Part shown: positions 1-5,605 of the stretch, one piece after another
Layout: the number at the start of each line of letters is the position of its first letter
Numbering within the stretch: position 1 is the first letter of the stretch
Assembly (NCBI GenBank): GCA_938030915.1
Contig: CALHIO010000307.1
Location: forward strand, 1 to 9,107
Direction of reading: 5' to 3'
Source of the DNA: an uncultured Gemmatimonadota bacterium
GTDB lineage: Bacteria; Gemmatimonadota; Gemmatimonadetes; Longimicrobiales; Gaopeijiaceae
DNA: 9,107 nucleotides
The notes under the pieces: model-generated
Told to the model about the DNA's origin: nothing
Database searches by the model: none
The model's input: only the letters and a program-made list of their open reading frames with translations
Made by a program: the position numbers and the translations under genes

Positions 1-87
1 ACGTCGAACGGCATCTATCGCAGAATCGGATACCGACTCATCGAGCAGGTCCGTGACTTCGACATCCTTCCGCCGGAGGCCCCGTGA
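1..87 (+). CDS. GNAT-type N-acetyltransferase, C-terminal tail (partial)
   Basis: Frame 1 is open from the window edge to a TGA at 85-87 and gives 28 residues, beginning TSNGIYRRIGYRLIEQVRDF. The N-x-I-Y-R-R-I-G-Y-R pattern is the typical last conserved block of GNAT acetyltransferases (the Asn/Tyr of acetyl-CoA motif B followed by the 'x-x-G-F/Y' strand). The enzyme would transfer an acetyl group from acetyl-CoA to an amine, but its substrate cannot be judged from the tail. Its stop overlaps the GTG start of the next gene (GTGA, 84-87), so the two are likely one operon. The 5' end lies outside the window. The family call rests on one short motif. Confidence 0.7.
   Translation, partial: TSNGIYRRIGYRLIEQVRDFDILPPEAP
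75..79 (+). promoter_or_regulatory. ribosome binding site for the hydrolase-fold gene
   Basis: GGAGG lies 4 bases upstream of the GTG at 84, inside the end of the acetyltransferase frame. It supports the GTG as the start and suggests translation is coupled to the upstream gene. The spacing is slightly short. Confidence 0.6.
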
Positions 88-887
88 CGACTTCGGCGCT
101 GACGCTGCTCGTGACGGTGCTCGCAGCGCTCGGGGTCCAGGATGCTCGGCGTGAAGTCCACGAGGTCACCGTCACGATCGGGAGCCTGTCCGTGCGGGCC
201 TTGTGCACGGACGGGCCCAGAGACGTGCTGCTCCTGCACGACGCAGCTACCTCGGCGGATGGGTGGCGCGCGGTGCTCGAACGACTCGATGAGCATATCG
301 GTGCCTGCGCGTATGACCGACGGGGGAGTGGCGAAAGTAGACCACCGCCGCCTGAACGTGGCTGGTACGAGCTGCTCGACGAACTCCGGCATATCCACCG
401 GGCTCTCGGCTTCGATCGCGATTACGTGCTGGTCGGGCACGGCCTGGGTGGGTTCTACGCCCGGATGTACGTGATCGATCGGCCGCGAGAGGTGGGCGCG
501 ATGCTGCTCGTGGCTCCCGCTCACGAGGACATGCCGCGGCGATTCGAGGCTGGGATGCCCGAAGGGGTGTGGCGGGATTGGGTCGCGGGGCGCCAGGCGC
601 CTAACGCAGACGGGGTTCGCGAAGCGTCGCTGGACGCTCGTCTTCGACGCCTGCGGACACCCCGCATCCCCGTGACCGTCCTGACCGCCGCGGCGCACGG
701 AGGCGGACCGGGCTGGGACACACGGTTCATCGTGGAGGCCAGTCGGGCGCTGCACGCCGAGATCCTCCAGGGCGCCGCGGTTCCCCGGCACATCCCGGCT
801 GATCGCAGCGGGCACGACGTCCCTCGGGATCAGCCCCAGCTGATTGTCGACGAGATCCTCAGGCTCGCCGGCTTCCTGGAACACTGA
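84..887 (+). CDS. alpha/beta-hydrolase-fold protein lacking the catalytic serine
   Basis: A 267-residue protein with the alpha/beta-hydrolase layout. It has a hydrophobic N-terminus (about residues 5-17, a possible signal peptide or anchor), the first strand VLLLHDAAT (48-56), the YDRRGSGES turn (78-85), the nucleophile elbow VGHGLGGFYARMY (117-129) and the late histidine loop DRSGHDVPRDQP (240-251, His244). In active relatives the elbow reads G-H-S-x-G-G; here residue 120 is Gly (GGC at 441-443), one base from Ser AGC. The oxyanion 'HG' after strand 3 is HD (52-53), and the usual 'LVDP' is LVAP (142-145). It is therefore probably a non-catalytic member or a decaying gene, although the frame is intact at normal length. 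The GTG start is chosen for the GGAGG at 75-79 and the GTGA overlap with the acetyltransferase. The fold is confident; any substrate or role is unknown. Confidence 0.8.
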   Translation: MTTSALTLLVTVLAALGVQDARREVHEVTVTIGSLSVRALCTDGPRDVLLLHDAATSADGWRAVLERLDEHIGACAYDRRGSGESRPPPPERGWYELLDELRHIHRALGFDRDYVLVGHGLGGFYARMYVIDRPREVGAMLLVAPAHEDMPRRFEAGMPEGVWRDWVAGRQAPNADGVREASLDARLRRLRTPRIPVTVLTAAAHGGGPGWDTRFIVEASRALHAEILQGAAVPRHIPADRSGHDVPRDQPQLIVDEILRLAGFLEH

Positions 888-910
888 AGGGGTCATGGGC
901 CGACGTCTGA

Positions 911-1492
911 TCAGCGGTGTCGGGGCACATAGCGCGGAACCCGGCTCGCATACGCATCGTACTCCGCCCCGAATCGCTCGCGCAGTTCCCGCTCCTCGAG
1001 CAGAACGATGAGGTGGAGTGCGGGTCCGGTGGCGAGCCACACGATCCATGCGCCGACGTAGTTGGCAACGCATGCGTACGCGAACGTGCCCACCCAGACC
1101 TCGAGATAGCGCGGGTGGCGAACACGGGCGTACAGCCCCTCGGTCAGAAGCGTTCCGCCGCCGTCCCGCTCGAGTTCGGGAATACCGACGAGGATCCGTG
1201 TCGTGAGCTGCCTGCGGCGCGTCACGGCGATCCAGGTACTGATGACGCCGAGGCCGATGGCCAGAACCAGCAGCGGGTAGTGCGTCCCGAGGTCGGCACC
1301 GACCAGTCGGTCCCGAATCATCGTCAGACCGACGACGCAGCCGGTCGCGAGCGTGCCGAGGATCGACAGTGTGAGATGTGGACCGATCCGTCTCCAGACA
1401 TCGATGAACGGGTGCACGACGAACCACCACAGCATCGCGGGGGGCAGCCAACTCACGATCAGAACCGCGAGCACGTATCGGACTGTGTCCAT
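911..1492 (-). CDS. isoprenylcysteine carboxyl methyltransferase (ICMT)-like membrane protein
   Basis: A 193-residue protein with about five hydrophobic segments (roughly residues 4-26, 40-58, 73-90, 131-148 and 150-166). It carries the C-terminal signature of the ICMT/PEMT-like methyltransferase family: RHPRY (125-129), the paired acid in LLEERELRERFG (164-175), and YDAYASRVPRYVP (178-190). In the family these residues bind S-adenosylmethionine at the membrane face. Bacterial members methylate varied lipids or small hydrophobic substrates and often remain unassigned, so no substrate is claimed. The ATG at 1490-1492 is preceded by GGAGGGAG with 9 bases between. The gene is convergent with the hydrolase-fold gene (23 bases between stops) and divergent from the S9 peptidase. 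Confidence 0.85.
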   Translation of the reverse strand: MDTVRYVLAVLIVSWLPPAMLWWFVVHPFIDVWRRIGPHLTLSILGTLATGCVVGLTMIRDRLVGADLGTHYPLLVLAIGLGVISTWIAVTRRRQLTTRILVGIPELERDGGGTLLTEGLYARVRHPRYLEVWVGTFAYACVANYVGAWIVWLATGPALHLIVLLEERELRERFGAEYDAYASRVPRYVPRHR

Positions 1493-1501
1493 CGTCCGCA
1501 G

Positions 1502-1509
1502 CTCCCTCC
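1502..1509 (-). promoter_or_regulatory. ribosome binding site of the ICMT-like gene
   Basis: Read on the minus strand this is GGAGGGAG, 9 bases before the ATG at 1490-1492. It fixes the start. The remaining bases to 1580 form the divergent promoter region, in which I found no convincing -35/-10 pair for either gene. Confidence 0.6.
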
Positions 1510-1580
1510 GTTTGGCGGCCCGGAGACCTCTTGTGCCTGCCCAGACCTTGAGTGACGATGTGCCCCCGAATTAGGAACTC

Positions 1581-1586
1581 AGGAGG
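1581..1586 (+). promoter_or_regulatory. ribosome binding site of the S9 peptidase gene
   Basis: AGGAGG lies 5 bases before the GTG at 1592-1594 and decides the start in favour of this non-ATG codon. The chosen start also yields a clean signal peptide. Confidence 0.75.
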
Positions 1587-1591
1587 ATCTC

Positions 1592-3601
1592 GTGCGCAAC
1601 GCTCTGCTCTGTCTCGCTCTTCTGATCGCCGCCGCTCCGCTGACTGCTCAGCAGCGACGCGCGATGACGACCGACGACGCGCTGAACATGGTTCAGGTTG
1701 GTGGCGCGACCATCTCCCCGGACGGCAGCTGGGTGCTGTTCTCGAAGTCCGAGCTCGACTGGGACGAAAACGAGCGAACGACGACGTGGTGGAAGGCCCC
1801 GTCCGACGGGAGTGAGGAACCCTGGCAATTCATCGGCGAGGACGGGGGGAGCGCCTTTCAGTTCTCTCCTGATGGAGCGTGGCTCTCGTTCACCCGCACG
1901 GTAGATGAGAAGCGTCAGCTCTTCATCATGCGCACCGACGGTGGTGAAGCCGTTCAGCTGAGCGATCACGAGACCGCCGTCGGGGCGTACCAGTGGACGG
2001 ATGACGGCACCCATATCGTCTTCGTCGCGAGCCACAAGCGCAGCGACGAAGAGGAGAAGGAACGAAAGGCCGGCAGTGACGCGATCTTCGTCGACGAGGG
2101 TCCGAACGGACAGACTGCCGGGCAGTGGAACGACCTGTGGAGCATCGAGGTGGCGACGAAAGAGGAAACACGCCTGACGGAATCGGATCACCGGATCGGG
2201 TCGTTCTCGGTCTCTCCGGATGGGGGGCGCATCCTCTTTGCCGCTCGCAATGAGAACCGGCGAAATCAGAGTAATCGTTCCGAGATTCACCTTCTGGACG
2301 TTGGCTCACGCGAGACTCGTCAGCTGACGGAGAATGAGGCCCCCGAGGGGCGACTGACGTGGGCTCCGGACGGCCGCCGCTTCGCTTACGAGGCTCCGAG
2401 TGACGGCGAGTGGGAGTTACGCCTGGACAAGATCTGGGTGATGGACGTGGAGTCCGGCGACAGGGCGATCGTCTCCGGGGCCTTCGACGGAAACATCCGC
2501 CAGTTCGTGTGGGGCGCCGACGCGTCCTCGATCCTCTTCAGCGGCCTGCAGGGGACGAACAACAACCTCTATCGGCTGGACCTCGGGAGCGGTCGTGTCG
2601 AACAGGTGACGGGGCACCTGGGATCTCTCGCGCCCTCCTCGTTCTCGGCGGATCGCTCGATGATGGCGTACATCGCCCAGGATTGGGATACCCCGCCTGA
2701 CGTGTGGGCGGGTCCGACGAACGGGGATGCCGGTCGCAAGCTGACCGACGCCAACCCGTGGATCGGGACCGACCTCGTCATGGGAGAGTCCCGCCTGATC
2801 CAGTGGGAAAGTCAGGACGGTCTCGAGATCGAAGGCATTCTGACGTTGCCGGGGGGAGCGTCCGAAGACCTGCCGCTGCTTCTGCATATCCACGGCGGGC
2901 CGGCCGGCGTCTTCACGAATACGTTCAACCCGCGCGCTCACGTGTGGGCCGGTCTCGGGTATGCACAGCTGTCGCCGAACGTGCGGGGCAGCTCCGGTTA
3001 TACGGATGAGCTGCTTCGCGGCAACATGAACGACATCGGTGGCGGAGATTACTGGGACCTGATGACCGGAGTCGACGCGGTCATTCAGCAGGGCATCGCG
3101 GACGAGGACCAGCTCGGCCTTCGGGGATGGAGCTATGGCGGGATCCTGGGGGGCTGGACGATCACCCAGACGGAGCGCTTCAAGGGTGCGTCGGTGGGTG
3201 CCATGGTCGCGGACTGGACATCTGAATATGGACCCGGCTTCAATCACGACGTGTCTCTGTGGTACATCGGTGGAACACCGTGGGACAATCCGGAGGAGTG
3301 GCGCTACCGGTCTGCGCTGACGCATGTCGCCAATATCACGACCCCGACCCTCATCCTTCACGGCATGAATGACCGCACGGACACCGAGCCACAGAGCATG
3401 ATGTTCTTCCAGGCGCTCCGTGATCAGGACAAGACGGCGCGATACATCCGGTTCCCGAGGGAGCCGCATGGTTTCCGGGAGCCGCGTCACCAGCGTACGA
3501 GGGATATCGAGGAGATCCGGTGGATCCAGAAGTACGTACGGGGGATTGAATGGGAGCCCTGGGCCCGGCCCGACAACGACGACCCGAAGGTGATCTCCTG
3601 A
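1592..3601 (+). CDS. exported S9 family (prolyl oligopeptidase / DPP-like) serine peptidase
   Basis: A 669-residue peptidase. It begins with a classical signal peptide (MRNALLCLALLIAAAPLTAQ, likely cut after Ala19), so it acts in the periplasm or outside the cell. Residues about 25-400 are WD/TolB-like beta-propeller repeats with recurring 'SPDG' or similar turns (ISPDGSW, FSPDGAW, VSPDGGR, WAPDGRR). These gate access to the active site. The alpha/beta-hydrolase domain follows, with the HGGP oxyanion motif (434-437), nucleophile GWSYGG (Ser514), Asp594 in GMNDRTD and His626 in EPHGF. The triad is complete and the length is normal for the family, which cleaves short peptides, often after proline. 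The GTG start is supported by AGGAGG five bases upstream and by the signal peptide. The stop shares one base with the msrA start, suggesting co-transcription. Exact specificity (DPP IV, acylaminoacyl or other) cannot be read from sequence. Confidence 0.93.
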   Translation: MRNALLCLALLIAAAPLTAQQRRAMTTDDALNMVQVGGATISPDGSWVLFSKSELDWDENERTTTWWKAPSDGSEEPWQFIGEDGGSAFQFSPDGAWLSFTRTVDEKRQLFIMRTDGGEAVQLSDHETAVGAYQWTDDGTHIVFVASHKRSDEEEKERKAGSDAIFVDEGPNGQTAGQWNDLWSIEVATKEETRLTESDHRIGSFSVSPDGGRILFAARNENRRNQSNRSEIHLLDVGSRETRQLTENEAPEGRLTWAPDGRRFAYEAPSDGEWELRLDKIWVMDVESGDRAIVSGAFDGNIRQFVWGADASSILFSGLQGTNNNLYRLDLGSGRVEQVTGHLGSLAPSSFSADRSMMAYIAQDWDTPPDVWAGPTNGDAGRKLTDANPWIGTDLVMGESRLIQWESQDGLEIEGILTLPGGASEDLPLLLHIHGGPAGVFTNTFNPRAHVWAGLGYAQLSPNVRGSSGYTDELLRGNMNDIGGGDYWDLMTGVDAVIQQGIADEDQLGLRGWSYGGILGGWTITQTERFKGASVGAMVADWTSEYGPGFNHDVSLWYIGGTPWDNPEEWRYRSALTHVANITTPTLILHGMNDRTDTEPQSMMFFQALRDQDKTARYIRFPREPHGFREPRHQRTRDIEEIRWIQKYVRGIEWEPWARPDNDDPKVIS

Positions 3602-4143
3602 TGAACTCCGAACGTGCGACGCTCGGTGGCGGTTGTTTCTGGTGCCTCGAGGCGGTCTTCGATCTCGTCGAGGGCGTGAAGAGCGTCAAATCCGGGTACG
3701 TGGGCGGCCACACGTCCGATCCGACGTACAAGCAGGTTTGTACGGGTCAAACCGGCCACGCCGAAGTCGTTCAGGTCGAGTTCGACCCCGACGTGATCAC
3801 GTACGGGGACCTGCTCGAGATCTTCTTCGGGATCCACGACCCGACCACACTGAACCGTCAGGGAGGCGACGTCGGGACGCAGTACCGGTCGGCGATCTTC
3901 CCCCATTCGGACACCCAGGGAGAGATCGCCCGGTCTGTGATCGCAGCGGTGGATGCCGACGGTCCGTGGGATGATCCCATCGTGACGACGATCGAGGAGC
4001 TCGACATCTTCTATCCCGCCGAGGATTACCATGACGACTACTTCGCACGGAACGGTGGTCAGCCGTACTGTGCGGCCGTCGTCGCCCCGAAAGTCGCCAA
4101 GTTCCGGCAACGGTTCGCCCATCGACTGAGGAACGCTCCGTAA
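3601..4143 (+). CDS. msrA: peptide-methionine (S)-S-oxide reductase MsrA
   Basis: A 180-residue protein that reduces methionine-S-sulfoxide in proteins or as the free amino acid, repairing oxidative damage with electrons from thioredoxin. It has the active-site motif GGCFWCLE (10-17) with catalytic Cys12, the conserved GYVGG and YKQVCTGQTGHAEVVQVEFD blocks, the HDPTT..RQG.D.GTQYRS segment, and YPAEDYHDDYF near the end. Two further cysteines fit resolving roles: Cys15 in the motif and Cys157 in GGQPYC. No signal peptide is present, so it is probably cytoplasmic. The ATG at 3601 is preferred because it overlaps the S9 stop (TGATG), has AAGGTGA upstream, and puts the catalytic Cys at the usual distance from the N-terminus. 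An ATG at 3550 would add 17 residues that look like read-through of the peptidase gene. Confidence 0.96.
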   Translation: MNSERATLGGGCFWCLEAVFDLVEGVKSVKSGYVGGHTSDPTYKQVCTGQTGHAEVVQVEFDPDVITYGDLLEIFFGIHDPTTLNRQGGDVGTQYRSAIFPHSDTQGEIARSVIAAVDADGPWDDPIVTTIEELDIFYPAEDYHDDYFARNGGQPYCAAVVAPKVAKFRQRFAHRLRNAP

Positions 4144-4156
4144 CGGATCGGAGCGT
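4133..4156 (+). terminator. hairpin across the msrA stop codon, possible weak terminator
   Basis: ACGCTCCG (4133-4140) and CGGAGCGT (4149-4156) are perfect 8-base complementary arms around an 8-base loop that contains the msrA TAA. No T-run follows, so intrinsic termination is doubtful. It may instead be a 3'-end stabiliser or a Rho-associated structure. Confidence 0.35.
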
Positions 4157-4232
4157 CCAGGGCCTCGGTCAACTCGGCCGCCGGACGATCCGATTCCTCA
4201 GAAGCTTGTCTACGGAACCTCTTGGCAACCGA

Positions 4233-4241
4233 TGGTATAAC
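4233..4241 (+). promoter_or_regulatory. extended -10-like promoter element upstream of the double-HTH gene
   Basis: TGGTATAAC matches TG-n-TATAAT at all but one position and lies in the 142-bp gap after msrA. Transcription starting about 7 bases downstream would give a leader of roughly 40 bases before the ATG at 4286. A TTGGCA at 4222-4227 is too close (8 bases) to act as the -35, and nothing convincing sits at 17 bases. Pattern match only. Confidence 0.4.
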
Positions 4242-4285
4242 GCCGATGAAATCGATGACGCCCCGCGCGGAGATTCAGTCCACCG

Positions 4286-4711
4286 ATGTCGAAACCCGAC
4301 AGCAAGCTTGTTCTCAAGTGGCGTGAGTTAGCCGAGGACGGCTACCTGTATGCCGAAATCGCCCGGATGTATCCGGAGTTCTCCGTCGATCAGGTCCGGC
4401 ATTACTGTCTCGGCCACACCGGCAGGAAGCTGGGCGGCCCCATTCAGCGCGTCGATCGTTGGTACGGTTCCAACGTCTGGCTGCGCGGTGAGAATTCGCC
4501 TCATTCCGAGCTCTCCCTTATTCAAGCTCAGAAGATCCTGGACGATTGGGACGAATCGAATGACCGGTGGGGCCGACCCGGAGCGGCCTGGGCTCGCAAG
4601 TTCAACGTGTCGCCGAGCACGGTCTACATGCTCCGCCGCGGAGAGACCTGGAAGCACCTCGAGCACCCCAACCAGGGACGCAAGCCGAAGAAAGGAAAGA
4701 AGCGCACCTGA
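4286..4711 (+). CDS. small basic protein with two helix-turn-helix-like modules, function unknown
   Basis: A 141-residue protein I do not recognise as a named family. Two halves look like DNA-binding helix-turn-helix modules. The first (about residues 8-46) has 'LAEDGYLYAEIARMYPEFSV'. The second (about 73-125) runs through GRPGAAWARKFNVSPSTVYMLRRGETWKHL. The second is close in style to the helix-turn-helix seen beside HNH/homing endonuclease domains, including the GENSPHSELS lead-in that resembles 'GENxPxAKLT'. No HNH, GIY-YIG or other nuclease motif is present. The tail is strongly basic (GRKPKKGKKR). The ATG has only a weak GGAG 13 bases upstream. It stands alone between a possible promoter and a strong terminator. 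It could be a regulator, a phage- or intron-derived accessory DNA-binding protein, or a lineage-specific protein. The DNA-binding call is inference. Confidence 0.75.
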   Translation: MSKPDSKLVLKWRELAEDGYLYAEIARMYPEFSVDQVRHYCLGHTGRKLGGPIQRVDRWYGSNVWLRGENSPHSELSLIQAQKILDDWDESNDRWGRPGAAWARKFNVSPSTVYMLRRGETWKHLEHPNQGRKPKKGKKRT

Positions 4712-4736
4712 CGTCTGGCTCGGACGTGCTGCGCAT

Positions 4737-4770
4737 CCCCTGACCCGCCTTCCCGGGTCGGGGGTTTCCC
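4737..4770 (+). terminator. rho-independent-type terminator after the double-HTH gene
   Basis: An 11-bp GC-rich stem forms from 4737-4747 (CCCCTGACCCG) and 4754-4764 (CGGGTCGGGGG), with one T-G wobble and a 6-base loop CCTTCC. TTTCCC follows immediately. It lies 25 bases after the HTH stop and just before the stop of the convergent carbon-nitrogen hydrolase gene at 4778. On the plus strand the tail has only three T, and on the minus strand there is no T-run. Plus-strand termination is therefore the better reading; the stem could still slow convergent transcription from the other side. Confidence 0.7.
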
Positions 4771-4777
4771 ATGTCGG

Positions 4778-5605
4778 TCAGGATGCGTCGAAGTGGCCCC
4801 AGGCGTCGGCGTACATCCTCGGGAATCGCGTCAGGTATCCCGGGTATTCAATCTGAGCTTCCTCCACCACGGTACGCCGAAGTTCCACGACTGACACCGG
4901 CTCAGTCGTTTCGGACAGGACGTCTCCCGACGGAGCGATGGCGATCGACGGACCTCCGATCGACGCGCCGGACTCCGGGCGTGGGCGATTCACGGAAATC
5001 ACGTACGCTCCGCTCATCACCGCGTTGGCGCGCAGTACGATCCGCCATCGGTCGTACGTCTCCGGGGGGGTGGCTCTCGGTGCCAGCATGACCTCCGCCC
5101 CCTGCGCCGCGAGGAGCTGGAATCCCTGGGGGCGGTTCACGTCGGAGCAGATCTGAAGACCCACGCGCATCTGAAGGCCCTCGATCATACGGGGGCCCTC
5201 GTTCCCGGGCTCGTAGTGGCTCGTCTCCCAGTACCCCTCCTCCTCCGGGAGATGGATCTTGCGATATCGACCGAGCTCCACCCCGGTCGCGTCGACGAGT
5301 ACGGCCGTGTTGTGTCGCGTACCCGACGCGGGATCGATGACGATCGCCCCGCCCAGCACGGCGATCCCGACCTCGCGAGCCGCTTCGATCATTCGGGTCT
5401 GCCGCGGCCCCCCCGGTGCTTCGGCATCCTCTGGACGCCGCTGTTTCGTTCCAGGGGCCCACCCGTTGAACGGGAGCTCGGGCAGGACCGCGAGATCCGC
5501 CCCGTCTTCGCGGGCCTTGGAGAGCAGGCCGATCAGACGGGACGCGTCGGCCGGCTCCGGGAAGACCTCCGTGACGAGGGCTACGCGAAGGACGCCGTTA
5601 CTCAA
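4778..5605 (-). CDS. carbon-nitrogen hydrolase (nitrilase superfamily amidase)
   Basis: A 275-residue cytoplasmic enzyme of the nitrilase/amidase superfamily, which hydrolyses amides or nitriles. The Glu-Lys-Cys triad is visible: Glu43 in LAVLPELPFNGW, Lys116 in GRYRKIHLPEEEGYWE, and Cys153 in VGLQICSDVNRPQG. The usual blocks GGAIV, HNTAVLVDATG and SGAYVISVNR are also present. The chosen start is TTG at 5605-5603, overlapping the TGA of the upstream aldehyde dehydrogenase (TTGA), followed by SNGVLRVALVTEV, which is where the family normally begins. No ATG or GTG fits better, since an upstream in-frame ATG at 5686 would add 27 residues lying inside the dehydrogenase gene. No good Shine-Dalgarno sequence exists, so translation is probably coupled. 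The substrate is unknown. Omega-amidase, 5-aminovaleramidase (DavA-like) and N-carbamoyl amidase functions are all possible; the pairing with an ALDH7 enzyme hints at amine or amino-acid breakdown. Confidence 0.88.
   Translation of the reverse strand: MSNGVLRVALVTEVFPEPADASRLIGLLSKAREDGADLAVLPELPFNGWAPGTKQRRPEDAEAPGGPRQTRMIEAAREVGIAVLGGAIVIDPASGTRHNTAVLVDATGVELGRYRKIHLPEEEGYWETSHYEPGNEGPRMIEGLQMRVGLQICSDVNRPQGFQLLAAQGAEVMLAPRATPPETYDRWRIVLRANAVMSGAYVISVNRPRPESGASIGGPSIAIAPSGDVLSETTEPVSVVELRRTVVEEAQIEYPGYLTRFPRMYADAWGHFDAS

Noticed and set aside
15..1451. 478-codon open frame on the minus strand
   Set aside because: It runs antisense through the hydrolase-fold gene and out of frame with the ICMT-like gene. 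It is rich in Arg/Pro/Ser/His with no motif, as expected for a GC-rich shadow frame.
2417..3490. 357-codon open frame antisense to the S9 peptidase
   Set aside because: The peptidase strand carries a full set of catalytic motifs, and the antisense product is low-information and basic.
3550..3600. Upstream ATG extending MsrA by 17 residues
   Set aside because: The added residues lie within the peptidase gene and do not resemble MsrA N-termini; the ATG at 3601 overlaps the stop and has a better ribosome site.
4222..4241. TTGGCA plus TATAAC as a -35/-10 promoter pair
   Set aside because: The spacing is 8 bases, far from 17; only the extended -10 reading was kept.
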